64,000 nt of DNA. It comes from Rohdeia mirabilis (GTDB lineage: Bacteria > Planctomycetota > UBA1135 > GCA-002686595). Both the position numbers and the translations under genes were made by a program. The stretch covers positions 1,178,001 to 1,242,000 of the forward strand of contig CP036290.1 of assembly GCA_007750655.1 (NCBI GenBank). Direction: 5' to 3'. Shown piece by piece: positions 51,618-62,557 of this stretch; positions within the stretch are counted from its first letter, which is position 1, and each line of letters starts with the position of its first letter. A model generated the notes under the pieces. That model was not told the origin of the DNA. It did not search any database and saw nothing but the letters and a program-made list of their open reading frames with translations.

Positions 51618-51974
51618 GGATGTGGTCCGGTCGGCGGCGCGCGTCCCGATGGAGGCGTCGCGGTGCGTGGAGATGAGTGAGTCGCCCGCGCGGTGGGCGC
51701 ATTCGGGCGGGCCGAAGTTCGAGGGTCGTGAGCCCGAGCTCCGGCGCTGGTCGACGGCGCTCCGAGCGCCCGTTCGACTCTTGGAAGTCGCTCGGTAGCC
51801 TAGGGACGGGGACGCGTCGTTCCAGTCCGTCCGCCGAAACCAGTGCGCACGGGCGCGATCCACCCGGGTGCGCCGAACGGTCGCTCGGGGGCGCCCCCGA
51901 CACGGTCCTGCAACTGGGTGCCGCGGTCCCGCTGGCGGTCCGATGCGGCGCTGCGCGTCGTTCGCACGCGCCGA
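51618..51974 (-). promoter_or_regulatory. Gap holding the mscS upstream region
   Basis: 357 nt with no supportable gene. On the minus strand TAGGCT (51797-51802) matches the -10-like boxes used elsewhere and would give mscS a leader of about 170 nt. Nothing else recognisable is visible; truD ends at 51975 on the same strand. Confidence 0.4.
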
Positions 51975-53297
51975 TCAGTCTCGGCGAGGACCATCGCCAC
52001 TGGGCTTCGCGTTCGCCCGTTCGTCGCGCTCGACCACGCGCAGCGCGCCGCCGGTGAGCTCGTCGAGCACCGTCGTCGCGAACACGCCCGGCGCGAGGGC
52101 GAAGCGCAGGCGCACGAACGGCCCCAGATCGTCGCGACCCGCGTCGACGTCGGGCTCGGTCAGCTTGGTGCGCAGGGGCCGGCGCGCTCCCGAACAGGAC
52201 AGTGGCCCGCTCGCGGCGAAGTGCTCGCGGGTGAGACCGGCTTCGCCGAGCACCGCTTCCTCGAGTTCGAGCGCGGCGCCGGTCGGTCGCTGTTCCTTGG
52301 CGCCGAACAGCGGGCCCGACGGTGAGATCTCGAAGGCGTCGGCGCGGTGCTGCTCGTCCGCGGCGCGCTCGACGACGAAGCCGCCGTTCGACGTGGCGAA
52401 GCGCACCACGTCGCCGTCGAGCAGGCGCTCGACGTGCGGCATGCGGCGCGCGAGCACGCGATCGAACAACAGGGACTGGGCGGCCGAGACGAGCAACCGC
52501 AGTTGGGTGCGATCGAGACGCCGCACGATGGCTTCCGGATCGGCGCCTTCGAGGCCTCGGCCGTCTTTCGCGAGCGCGGCACAGATCGCGCGCGGCTCGC
52601 GATAGCTGCGCGGCCACAGGGCGGCGGCGCCGGCGAAGTCACCGGCGTCGTACAGCTGGCGCGCCTCGAGCACGCGTCCGAAGTCGCGCGGCCCGGGGCG
52701 CCCGCACATCAGGTCGAACGCCTCGCGCCACGCGCCGCGCACCAGCGCGATGCCGATCTCGCCGCTGTCGCCGCGATGGCCGTAGCGCTGGGCACCGAAC
52801 CAGCCGGGCACGCCGCGTCGGGCCAGGTCGTCGAGGCCCGCGCGCAGTTCGGTCGCGACGCGGGCCTCTTCGCCCTCGGCCGTGCCGCGCAGCACGATCT
52901 CGAAACGGTTGCCGTTCGTGTGCCCGATCCGCAGCTTGCCCTGGGTGCGCGTCGCGCCGAGCACGCGCACGCCGTCGCGTTCCAGGTCGAGTTCGAGCGC
53001 TTCCACGTCGGCCGACGCGACGCCGACGACGGTCAAGCGCTGCCGCGTCACGGCGCGCGCGTCCTTGAGCCCCGCGTGTCCGACCGCCGACGGCCGCACG
53101 CCCAGGGCCCGCGCGATCCGCACGATCGCCTCGCTCGTGGGGATCCCGCGCTTCTCGATCTCGATGCAGGCGTGTTCGCCCTCGCCCGTCGGTTCGTAGG
53201 CGGGGATCTCCTCGACACGGAAGTCTTCGCAGCGGGTGCGTGCGACGAGCGGCGTCGTGAGACGGGACTTCGTCAGGTGGGGGCGGGGGTGGTCCAC
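51975..53297 (-). CDS. truD: tRNA pseudouridine synthase D (TruD)
   Basis: 440 residues from a GTG at 53297. Motifs are CEDFRVEEIPAYEPTGEGEH at the N-terminus and GHAGLKDARAVTRQRLTV with the catalytic Asp. LRIGHTNGNRFEIVLRG and VPGWFGAQRYGHRGDSGEIG mark the TRUD insertion boundary. TruD makes pseudouridine 13 in tRNAs. The start codon lies just 3 nt outside a 118-bp palindrome shared with the divergent epimerase gene. The central region (about 170-280) is the TRUD-specific insert and looks normal. Confidence 0.93.
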   Translation of the reverse strand: MDHPRPHLTKSRLTTPLVARTRCEDFRVEEIPAYEPTGEGEHACIEIEKRGIPTSEAIVRIARALGVRPSAVGHAGLKDARAVTRQRLTVVGVASADVEALELDLERDGVRVLGATRTQGKLRIGHTNGNRFEIVLRGTAEGEEARVATELRAGLDDLARRGVPGWFGAQRYGHRGDSGEIGIALVRGAWREAFDLMCGRPGPRDFGRVLEARQLYDAGDFAGAAALWPRSYREPRAICAALAKDGRGLEGADPEAIVRRLDRTQLRLLVSAAQSLLFDRVLARRMPHVERLLDGDVVRFATSNGGFVVERAADEQHRADAFEISPSGPLFGAKEQRPTGAALELEEAVLGEAGLTREHFAASGPLSCSGARRPLRTKLTEPDVDAGRDDLGPFVRLRFALAPGVFATTVLDELTGGALRVVERDERANAKPSGDGPRRD

Positions 53298-53299
53298 GT

Positions 53300-53417
53300 T
53301 GGATTGTCGGTACGGTGTCAGGCACGAAACCGCCACCTGCCGCCGTCGTGGCTGCGGTTCGCAGGGACTTGGCGCGGCAGGTGGCGGTTTCGTGCCTGAC
53401 ACCGTACCGACAATCCA
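53300..53417. repeat. 118-bp palindromic element, copy 1
   Basis: Two perfect 44-bp arms (53300-53343 and 53374-53417) flank a 30-bp centre. Both arms carry CGGTACGGTGTCAGGCACGA near their outer third, the part shared with copy 2. It fills almost the whole space between the divergent truD and epimerase starts. No transposase is present; this looks like a REP/MITE-type mobile repeat. Confidence 0.92.
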
Positions 53418-53440
53418 CCGCAGGCCATCCAGCTCGGCCC

Positions 53441-54859
53441 ATGTCCCACGCCACCTTCCAGATCTCCTCGCGCTTCGACGCGTCGCCGCAGGAGCTCTTC
53501 GCCTGGCACGGCCGTCCCGGCGCGCTCGAGCGTCTCGTCCCGCCCTTCGACCCGGTGCGCGTGCTCGCGTCCGAGCCCGCGCCCGACGGCAACCCGATCG
53601 GCGACGGCGCGCGCGTACTCCTGCGCGTGGGCAAGGGGCCGTTCTCGATGAAGTGGGAGGCGCTGCACTCGGGCTACGACCCGCCGCACCGATTCGTCGA
53701 CTCGCAGGAGCGCGGCCCTTTCTCGGCCTGGCGCCACGAACACGTGGTCCAGCCGGAGGACGAATCGGCGTCGCGACTGGTCGACACCGTGAACTACCGC
53801 CTGCCGCTGCACGCGCTGAGCGGACCGATCGTGGGTGGAATGGTGCGGCGCAAGCTCGAGGCGACCTTCCGCTACCGCCACGCGACGACGATCGACGACC
53901 TGCGCGACCACGCCGACGCGCGCGCGCGGCTCGGGCACGAGCTTCCGCTGCGCATCCTGGTCTGCGGCGCGAGCGGGCTCGTCGGGCGCGGTCTCTGCGC
54001 GCTGCTGACCACCGGCGGTCACGAGGTCGTGCGGCTCGTGCGTCGCGAACCGCGCGGCGCCGACGAGATCCGCTGGGACCCGGCCCGGGGCGAGCTCGAT
54101 CCCGAAGCCGTCGCCGCGTTCGACGGGGTCGTGAACCTGTCCGGAGCGAACATCGCGGAGGGGCGCTGGACGGACGAGCGCAAGCGCGTGCTGGCCCAGA
54201 GCCGCACCGATTCGACCGCGACGCTGGTGCGCGCGCTCGTCGACAGCGGGGCGGCGCCGCGGGTGTACGTGCAGGCCTCGGCGATCGGCTACTACGACGA
54301 CGGTGGGTTCGAGCGCGGCGAGACCGAACCGCTCGACGAGAACGCGCCGCGCGGGGAAGGCTTCCTGCCCGAGCTGTGCGAGCGTTGGGAGGCCGAGGCC
54401 GCGCCGCTCGAGGCGGTCGGCGTGCGCACGGCCTTCGCGCGCTTCGGCGTGGTCCTGACGCCGCGCGGTGGCGCACTGCAGAAGCTGCTGCCGCCGTTCC
54501 TCCTGGGCGCGGGGGGGCCGGTGGGGAGCGGGCGCCAGGGGCTGTGCTGGGTGGCCTACGACGATGCGCTCGCGGCGCTGCTCTTCCTCCTGACCAGTGC
54601 GAACGCCAGCGGGCCGTACAACGTCGTGGCGCCCGAGCCGATCGTCCAGCGCGCGTTCGCCCGCGAGCTGGGGTCGGTCCTGGGCCGGCCCGCCTTCCTG
54701 CCGCTGCCCGGCTTCGCGGTCTCGGCGCTGTTCGGCGAGATGGGGCGGACGATCCTCTTGCGCGGGCCGCTGGTCGTTCCGCGGCGCCTCGAGGACGAGG
54801 GGTTCCGCTGGCGCCGACCGACGCTCGAGGGAGCGCTGCGGCATCTGCTCGGTCGGTGA
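53441..54859 (+). CDS. SRPBCC domain fused to TIGR01777 NAD-dependent epimerase
   Basis: 472 residues. Residues 1-160 form an SRPBCC (START-like) ligand-binding domain (FQISSRFDASPQELFAWHGRPGALERLVPP). A short-chain epimerase domain follows, with the nucleotide-binding LRILVCGASGLVGRGLCALL, then VVNLSGANIAEGRW, YVQASAIGYYDDGG and WVAYDDALAALLFLL, the TIGR01777/YfcH pattern. This two-domain fusion is known in several phyla; the reaction is not established. The ATG at 53441 lies 24 nt after the palindrome. Confidence 0.92.
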   Translation: MSHATFQISSRFDASPQELFAWHGRPGALERLVPPFDPVRVLASEPAPDGNPIGDGARVLLRVGKGPFSMKWEALHSGYDPPHRFVDSQERGPFSAWRHEHVVQPEDESASRLVDTVNYRLPLHALSGPIVGGMVRRKLEATFRYRHATTIDDLRDHADARARLGHELPLRILVCGASGLVGRGLCALLTTGGHEVVRLVRREPRGADEIRWDPARGELDPEAVAAFDGVVNLSGANIAEGRWTDERKRVLAQSRTDSTATLVRALVDSGAAPRVYVQASAIGYYDDGGFERGETEPLDENAPRGEGFLPELCERWEAEAAPLEAVGVRTAFARFGVVLTPRGGALQKLLPPFLLGAGGPVGSGRQGLCWVAYDDALAALLFLLTSANASGPYNVVAPEPIVQRAFARELGSVLGRPAFLPLPGFAVSALFGEMGRTILLRGPLVVPRRLEDEGFRWRRPTLEGALRHLLGR

Positions 54860-55024
54860 GCGGCGCGTCGACGGTCCGAGCGCGCCGAGCGTCGACTTGA
54901 ACTGGCGCGTGCGGGCCGCGTTCACGCCCGCTCGAGGGGCCGATCGGGTGCGCCGGGAAGATCGCACGCAAACCGAACGTCGATTCCCCCAAAGAGATCG
55001 ACGCCACCCCGCGTACACCCCTCC

Positions 55025-56296
55025 ATGTCCCGCCCCCTTCGCCTGCTCGCGACCCTCGCGAGCACCCTCCTCGCCCTCGCCACGGGCCTCGCGCCGCCGG
55101 CCGGTGCGCAGACGCTGGTGGCCGGCCACGGGATCCAGGCGGCGACGCGCGCTGCAGTGCAGGAGCCCGAGCGGGCCCCGCGGCCCGTCCGTCCGGCCGG
55201 GGTCGCGGTCACCGAGGAGACGCTCGAGGCCGCCTGCCACCTCTCGGAGGCCGCCGCGGGACGCGCGCTCCTGGTGCTCGAGGGCGGCGAAGTGGTCTTC
55301 GAGCGCTACGCGGGCGGCTGGTCGGCCGAGCGCCCGCACCCGCTCGCCAGCGGCACCAAGTCCTTCGCCGGGGTGCTCGCGACGGTCGCGGTCGCCGACG
55401 GACTGTTCGAGGACCTGGACGCACCGGTCCACCTGTTCGTCGAGGAGTGGGGGCAGGACGAACGCAAGCGCGCGGTCACGCTGCGGAACCTGCTCGACCA
55501 GTCCAGTGGCCTCGCGCCCCACGATCCGTCGCTCGGTCGCCGCGGATGGGGCATCAACGATCTGGGGTCGCGCAACGCCGCGTCGCGCCTGCTGCGTCGG
55601 GACGGCGAGGCACCGAGCGATCGCTTCGTCGCGGCCCTCTCGAGCGTTCCGATGACCGCCGCGCCCGGTGAAGGCTTCGCCTACGGGCCGTCGCACTTCT
55701 TCGCGTTCGGCGGTGTGCTCGAGGCCGCGTTGGCGACGAGCGAACGGCCCGAGACGACCTGCTTCGACTATCTGGTCGCGCGCGTCCTGCGTCCGGCCGG
55801 GATCGACGCCGAGCTCGAGCGCTTCGGTCCCGACGCGGCCGGCAAGCCCGGACTGCCGGGAGCTGGACACCTGACCGCGCGCGAGTGGGCCAACTTCGGA
55901 CGCTGGGTCCAGTTGGACGGGGCGCACCGCACGGAAGAGGGGGAGATGGTGCGCGATCTCGTGCCGGGGGCGTTCGACGTGCTGTTCGAACCGTCCGCCG
56001 CGAACCCGGGCTACGGACTGAGCTGGTGGCTCTCGACCCCGTCCGGGATCGCTGACGACTCGGGGGCGAGCGTCTCCGACGACGAATTGGAGCGCCTGGC
56101 CGGGCTGCCCGCGATCCTCGATGCCGATGGCCGCCCGATCGAGATCGTGATGGCGGCGGGCGCGGGCAACCAGCGCTTGTACCTGGTGGACGCCGCGGAC
56201 CTCGTGGTCGTGCGCTTCGCCGAGCAGGGGCGCCAGGGGCGCGCCTTCGACGACCGGGTCTTCCTCGAGACCTTGCTCGGGCTGCGCGCCGAGTGA
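55025..56296 (+). CDS. Secreted serine hydrolase of the beta-lactamase family
   Basis: 423 residues with a signal peptide ending near AGAQ. The catalytic SxxK reads SGTKSF and is followed by NLLDQSSGLAP, typical of class C/esterase relatives. The second motif is YGPSHF, with Ser where YxN has Asn, and the third region reads AAGAGNQRLYLV in place of HxG/KTG. It is likely an esterase or peptidase of the penicillin-binding fold rather than a resistance enzyme. Its last codon and stop (GAG TGA) are formed by the left end of palindrome copy 2. Confidence 0.87.
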   Translation: MSRPLRLLATLASTLLALATGLAPPAGAQTLVAGHGIQAATRAAVQEPERAPRPVRPAGVAVTEETLEAACHLSEAAAGRALLVLEGGEVVFERYAGGWSAERPHPLASGTKSFAGVLATVAVADGLFEDLDAPVHLFVEEWGQDERKRAVTLRNLLDQSSGLAPHDPSLGRRGWGINDLGSRNAASRLLRRDGEAPSDRFVAALSSVPMTAAPGEGFAYGPSHFFAFGGVLEAALATSERPETTCFDYLVARVLRPAGIDAELERFGPDAAGKPGLPGAGHLTAREWANFGRWVQLDGAHRTEEGEMVRDLVPGAFDVLFEPSAANPGYGLSWWLSTPSGIADDSGASVSDDELERLAGLPAILDADGRPIEIVMAAGAGNQRLYLVDAADLVVVRFAEQGRQGRAFDDRVFLETLLGLRAE

Positions 56297-56405
56297 TCGG
56301 TACGGCGTCAGGCACGAAACTGCCACGCCGCCCCCCGTCGCTGCGAATTGCGGGGATGTCGGCGGCGGCGTGGCAGTTTCGTGCCTGACGCCGTACCGAT
56401 CACTC
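56291..56405. repeat. 115-bp palindromic element, copy 2, containing two stop codons
   Basis: Perfect 42-bp arms (56291-56332 and 56364-56405) flank a 31-bp centre. The core CGGTACGGCGTCAGGCACGA differs from copy 1 by one base over 20. The outermost bases GAGTGA at each end supply the last Glu codon and stop of the serine hydrolase (plus) and of the biotin carrier protein (minus). The hairpin may also end both transcripts. Confidence 0.92.
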
Positions 56406-56968
56406 CACGACGAGCAACGGATCGCCGGCCGCGACCTCGTCGCCGTCGCCCGCGACCAGGCGCACGACGCGCGCTCGCGCCGGGAGGCCCGCGCCTTCGT
56501 AGTGCACGTGGCTGAAGGTCTTCATGACCTCGAGCAGACCGATCGTGCGGCCGGTGACGATCTCGTCGCCCGCTTCGACGAAAGCCGGATCGCCAGGCGC
56601 CGGGCGGTGCCAGAAGCGACCGGCGAACGGCGCGCGCACGGCGAGACCGCCCTCGATCTCGTCGACGACCTCCTCCTCGGCGTCGATCGCGCCCTCGAAG
56701 GCGTCGAGCTCGTACAGCACCTGGCCGTACTCGACCGGCTCGAGGTAGCGGTTCGGCGCGGCGTTCGCGATGCGGCCGATGACGCCCGGCGGCACCACCA
56801 GTTCGGTGAAGTTGCCCAGGGTTTCGAGCACACCCGCGTTGGCGTCCGGCGCCAGGATCTGGCCCTTCGGGAGCGCCTGGCCGAACCAGCCGACACCGGG
56901 CGACAAGAGGCGCACGCGGCCGGCGCTGGCTTCGGACGCGCGCTCGACGATGAGGTGGCGACGAGTCT

Positions 56969-56972
<4 letters not shown>
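56400..56972 (-). CDS. Biotin carboxyl carrier protein of an acyl-CoA carboxylase
   Basis: 190 residues from the ATG at 56972, which forms ATGA with the stop of the carboxyltransferase gene. The C-terminal part is a biotinyl/lipoyl domain ([28 protein letters not shown], then [15 protein letters not shown]) with the lysine in EVMKT where AMKM is usual. About 110 extra residues at the N-terminus ([21 protein letters not shown]) look like a second beta-hammerhead or lipoyl-like fold of unknown role. The stop codon lies inside palindrome copy 2. Confidence 0.85.
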
Positions 56973-58696
<1,724 letters not shown>

Positions 58697-58746
58697 CGCG
58701 TGCTCGTGTGTCCTTGCGGGAGTGGGGGGCGCGGTCGCGTCCGGGA

Positions 58747-60099
58747 TCAGCCGTTCCAGCCGGGCAGGCTCTGGGTGTCGTAGGTGCCGCTTCGGAACTC
58801 GTTCGAGGCGAGAACGGCCAGGTGCACGGCGATGGTGGTGTTGACGCCCTCGATGCGCGTCTTCTCGAGGCACGCGACCATGGTCGCGATCGCCGCGGCG
58901 CGCGTGTCGGCGTGCACGATGACCTTCGCCAGGAGCGAGTCGTAGTGCGGACTGACCGTGTCGCCCGCCTCGAGGTGCGTGTCCACGCGCACGGTGCCCG
59001 GTCCGACGTCGGTCGCGAAGTCGAAGCGCTCGAGCGTGCCCGGCGTCGGTCGGAAGTCCGCGTGCGGATCCTCGGCATTGATGCGGCACTCGAGGGCGTG
59101 TCCCTTCGGCGCCACGTCCTCCTGTCGCAGGTCGAGCCGGTGATTGGCGGCGATGCGCAGCTGCCAGGCCGCGATGTCCACACCGCACACGAGCTCAGAC
59201 ACCGGGTGCTCCACCTGCAGGCGCGTGTTCATCTCCATGAAGAACAGCTCCTTGGTGGTGGGGTCCATCAGGAACTCGATCGTGCCGGCGTTCTCGTAGC
59301 CGAGCGCGAGCGCGGCCTCGATCGCGCGCCGCCCCAGATCGCGCCGTCCGGCGTCGTCGAGCGCGGGCGAGGGCGCCTCTTCGATCAGCTTCTGGTGGCG
59401 GCGCTGGATCGAGCACTCGCGCTCGAACAGGTGCACGCCGTGCCCGAAGCGGTCGCACAGAAGTTGCACCTCGATGTGCCGTCCGCCGGTCAGGTAGCGC
59501 TCGAGGTAGAGGTCGCCGTTCGCGAAGGCGGACTCGGCCTCGGCGGAGGCGGCCGAGAAGGCTTCGTCGAGTTGCGAGGCTTCGTCGCAGCGCCGCATGC
59601 CCCGGCCACCGCCGCCGGCGTCGGCCTTGAGCAGCAGCGGATAGCCGGATTCGGCCGCCGCTGCGCGCGCCGCGTCGATGTCCTTCACCAGGCCGACGCT
59701 GCCGGGTACGACGGGCAGGCCCACCGAGCGCATCGCTTCCTTCGCCGGCGACTTCTGCCCCATGCGCGCGATCGCATCGGCCGAGGGACCGACGAAGGTC
59801 AGGCCGAGCTCCCGCGCCTGGGCGGCGAAGCGCGCGTCCTCGGCCAGGAAGCCCCAGCCGGGGTGCACCGCGGTGCAGTGGGTCTGGCGCGCGGCCTGCA
59901 GCACTCGCGCGCCGTCGAGGTAGCTCTCGCGCGCGGACGCCGGCCCCAGGGTCACGACCTGGTCGAAGACCTGCGTCCACGAGGCGTCGCGGTCGGCCTC
60001 GGAGACCACACCCACGGGCGCGATGCCCAGTTCGCGCGCGGCGCGGGCGATGCGCACGGCGACTTCGCCGCGGTTGGCGATCAGAATGCGTCGGAACAC
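58747..60099 (-). CDS. Biotin carboxylase (AccC-type)
   Basis: 450 residues from a [28 protein letters not shown] is the biotin carboxylase N-terminus. [14 protein letters not shown], the ATP-grasp loop [51 protein letters not shown] and [17 protein letters not shown] are all present. It carboxylates biotin with ATP and bicarbonate. The carboxyltransferase starts 50 nt downstream. TACACT on the minus strand (60183-60188) is a candidate -10, giving a leader of about 75 nt. Confidence 0.94.
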   Translation of the reverse strand: MFRRILIANRGEVAVRIARAARELGIAPVGVVSEADRDASWTQVFDQVVTLGPASARESYLDGARVLQAARQTHCTAVHPGWGFLAEDARFAAQARELGLTFVGPSADAIARMGQKSPAKEAMRSVGLPVVPGSVGLVKDIDAARAAAAESGYPLLLKADAGGGGRGMRRCDEASQLDEAFSAASAEAESAFANGDLYLERYLTGGRHIEVQLLCDRFGHGVHLFERECSIQRRHQKLIEEAPSPALDDAGRRDLGRRAIEAALALGYENAGTIEFLMDPTTKELFFMEMNTRLQVEHPVSELVCGVDIAAWQLRIAANHRLDLRQEDVAPKGHALECRINAEDPHADFRPTPGTLERFDFATDVGPGTVRVDTHLEAGDTVSPHYDSLLAKVIVHADTRAAAIATMVACLEKTRIEGVNTTIAVHLAVLASNEFRSGTYDTQSLPGWNG

Positions 60100-60224
60100 G
60101 GAAGGAGGCCGGGACGGGGAGGACGGCGGCGAGGCCGGATGGGGGCGGACGAGGGGCGGCACGCGCGGCGCGCCGGCCCGGCAGTGTAGGGGCGCGATCC
60201 GAAGGTCCAAGGACGAGCGGTCGC

Positions 60225-60230
60225 TACCCT
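60225..60230 (+). promoter_or_regulatory. -10-like box TACCCT, 7 nt before ATG 60238
   Basis: TACCCT ends 7 nt before the ATG. The context GCTACCCTGG is identical to that at 178-187 before the YfhO-like gene. The pair supports a shared start-proximal promoter type. Confidence 0.5.
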
Positions 60231-60237
60231 GGGCGCG

Positions 60238-62493
60238 ATGGGGAGGTTCCAGCTCAGTCCGCGCGTCCGCGGCCCGCTCCGTGCGCTCTTCGCCGGTTGG
60301 GCGGCGGTCCTCGTGGTGCACGTCACGGCCGCTGCGGCTGCCGGGCCCCGCGCCGAGGCACGATCGGTCCTCGGCCCGTCGAGCGGCACCGTTCCGAGCG
60401 GCACCGTTGCGAGTGGCACCCGTCCGAGCGCCAGCGCGTCGGCCGCCGAGCCCACGCGCGACCTCGGCGCGCTGCTCGCCGCCCTCGAGGCCGGCGGGGC
60501 GGACGAACGGCAGCGCGCCGAGGCCGAACTGTCGGCCGCGCTGACCCCGGCGGCGGCGCCCGAGCTCGTGCGTTGGATCGGGACGGCATCGGCCGAGGGC
60601 CGCGCGCGCCTGTCGTCCGCCCTCGCCCGACGCGACGCGCACCTCGGGCTCGTCCTCGCGCTGGGTTCCGACGACGACGCGACCCGCGCCGTCCTGCGCG
60701 CCGCCCTCGACGGCATCGTCGCGCGCTTCGACGTCGGCCTGTTCGGCGCGCCGCTCACCGGCTACGGCCTCGGGCTGCACTTCGAGCGACTGGTGCGCGA
60801 CCAGGCGCCGCCGCTCGGGCGACTCGACCTCGCGCAGCACCCGCTCGACGTGGCGCGCGACCTGGCGCGGTGGGGCGGACTGCCGCTGCGCCTCGTCGTG
60901 GATCCGGTGCTGGCCACCGCGCCGGCGCCCGTGGAACGAGCGGATCTCGAAGTGGTCGGGGACTGGCGCGGACTGCTCGAGGGACTCGGTGCGCTCGACC
61001 TGACGCTCGAGGGGCATCTGCTCGAACCGGAGTCGGATCTCGACGAGCCGCGCGTCCTGTTCCTGCGCGTGACGCGGCGCGGCCTCGAAGGCACGGCGAC
61101 CGGGCGCGAGCTCTTGGAGCGCTGGCTCGTGCGGTCGGGCGAGTCGCTCGAAGCCGCGCGCGCGTTGGCGTCGACCGGTTGGCCCGCCGCCCAGCAGTTG
61201 CTCGTCGAGCGACTGCGCGCGACGCGCGATCCGATCGCGTTGCGGGCGCTGGCCTGGGGCGCCGAGACCGGCGTCTTCCCGCTCGGGTTCCCGACGCGCG
61301 CGGACGCGAACCTGATGCTCGAGCGGGCGCGCGCCGACATCGCGACCGGCGACGGAACGCTCGCGCGCGACGTTCTCGAGGCGCTGGTGGCGTTGCCGCG
61401 AACCGCGCTCGACGGCGAGTCGCTGTTCGACCCGCAGGAGCTGCTCGATCTCGAAGCGGGACTCGAGCGTCCAGCTCGGCTCGCCTTCGAACTGGAGTGG
61501 ATCGGACGCGCGCGACTGGATCTCGAGGGCGTGGCCGAGCGCCTCGCGAGTCTCGTCACCGCTGCGAAAACGCCCGTCCATCTGCGGCGTTCCGCGCTCG
61601 CCGCCTGGGCGCGCGTGCGCGAGGAACCCGCACCTGTGCCGGCGCGCGCCGCCGAGTTGGTGCGCGCGACCGAGCCTGGCGCGGACGCTCGCGAGACGCT
61701 GGAGATCCTCGGCGCCAGTGGTGCGCCGCTGCCCGCGGAGTGGCGCGCGGGCGACCTGACCGGTCTCGGCGAGCGCCCCTCGGCCACCGCGTTCGCCGTC
61801 GCTCTGGGCTGGTGTCTCGCGCGCGGCGACGAAGCGGCGTCCGCGGCGGTGGTCGCGCGCGCGCTGGCCACCAGCGACGAGGCGCGCTTCACCAGCGGCG
61901 GCGTGCGCGCCGCCCTCGCGGACGTGATCGGACTCGTGCGCGGGCGCGGTGGCGACGCGCTGTGCGCCGCGGTGCTCGAGCGCGCCGCCGCCGAATCCGT
62001 CGCCGCGGCCGAACGGGTCGAGGAGGTCCGCGCGCTGTCGGGGTCGATCGGCGTCGACGAGGACTCCCGACGCGAGGACCTGTACGCGCGGGCCGTCGCG
62101 CGCCGCGGACCGACGGGGCACGGCGATCCCGAGCTGCTCGCGGCGCTGGTGGTCGGATCGACCGGCGACCGCGCGCGCTCGCTCCTGTTGGGCGAGTTCG
62201 TCGGAGCGTGCGACGAGGGCGGAGGGCCGCTCGACCGCGCGGCTCGCGAGCGCGGCGAGCGCGTGCTCGAAGCCCTGGCCCGCGCGATCACCACGCGGCT
62301 CGCGGCCGGCGAGGACGCGTCCGCCCAGCGTTTCGCGAGCTCGGTCCAGAACCTGGCGCGCCAGCGGGTCGCCCAGGCGGGCGGCACCGAGGGCGCCGAG
62401 TTGGCCGCCCGCGTGCTGTCACCGTCCTGGCCGCGGCCCCTGGGCTGGGAGCCGACCGACCTCGCGCGGCCGGGCCCGATCCGCAGACCGTAG
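60238..62493 (+). CDS. Exported HEAT-like solenoid protein, unknown
   Basis: 751 residues. The N-terminus has a hydrophobic signal (FAGWAAVLVVHVTAAAAA), a Ser/Gly/Thr-rich stretch encoded by 15-bp repeats, and then almost purely helical sequence rich in Ala, Leu, Arg and Glu, with HEAT-like spacing (ALTPAAAPELVRWIG, ELLERWLVRSGESLEAARALA). No catalytic motif is evident and I do not recognise a family. The gene is divergent from the carboxylase operon, and the CpsD-like gene follows after 64 nt. Confidence 0.75.
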   Translation: MGRFQLSPRVRGPLRALFAGWAAVLVVHVTAAAAAGPRAEARSVLGPSSGTVPSGTVASGTRPSASASAAEPTRDLGALLAALEAGGADERQRAEAELSAALTPAAAPELVRWIGTASAEGRARLSSALARRDAHLGLVLALGSDDDATRAVLRAALDGIVARFDVGLFGAPLTGYGLGLHFERLVRDQAPPLGRLDLAQHPLDVARDLARWGGLPLRLVVDPVLATAPAPVERADLEVVGDWRGLLEGLGALDLTLEGHLLEPESDLDEPRVLFLRVTRRGLEGTATGRELLERWLVRSGESLEAARALASTGWPAAQQLLVERLRATRDPIALRALAWGAETGVFPLGFPTRADANLMLERARADIATGDGTLARDVLEALVALPRTALDGESLFDPQELLDLEAGLERPARLAFELEWIGRARLDLEGVAERLASLVTAAKTPVHLRRSALAAWARVREEPAPVPARAAELVRATEPGADARETLEILGASGAPLPAEWRAGDLTGLGERPSATAFAVALGWCLARGDEAASAAVVARALATSDEARFTSGGVRAALADVIGLVRGRGGDALCAAVLERAAAESVAAAERVEEVRALSGSIGVDEDSRREDLYARAVARRGPTGHGDPELLAALVVGSTGDRARSLLLGEFVGACDEGGGPLDRAARERGERVLEALARAITTRLAAGEDASAQRFASSVQNLARQRVAQAGGTEGAELAARVLSPSWPRPLGWEPTDLARPGPIRRP
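60381..60425 (+). repeat. 15-bp coding tandem repeats near the N-terminus
   Basis: Three units of the form GAGCGGCACCGTTSC (60381-60395, 60396-60410, 60411-60425) encode SGTVP, SGTVA and SGTRP, echoing the repeats in the small membrane protein gene at 11454-11498. Confidence 0.8.
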
Positions 62494-62557
62494 GCTCGGT
62501 CCGCGCGTGAGGGCCTCGTGGCCCGCCCCCCGCGCGGCCGATAGCTCCGGACGACCC

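Noticed and set aside
55025-56296. A beta-lactamase resistance gene
   Set aside because: The second and third active-site motifs differ from true beta-lactamases (YGPS, AAGAGN), so a general serine esterase or peptidase is the safer call.
53318-56326. A 1000-codon minus-strand open frame running across both palindromes
   Set aside because: Antisense shadow of the epimerase and serine hydrolase genes. Its apparent repeated peptide ends come only from translating the palindromes.
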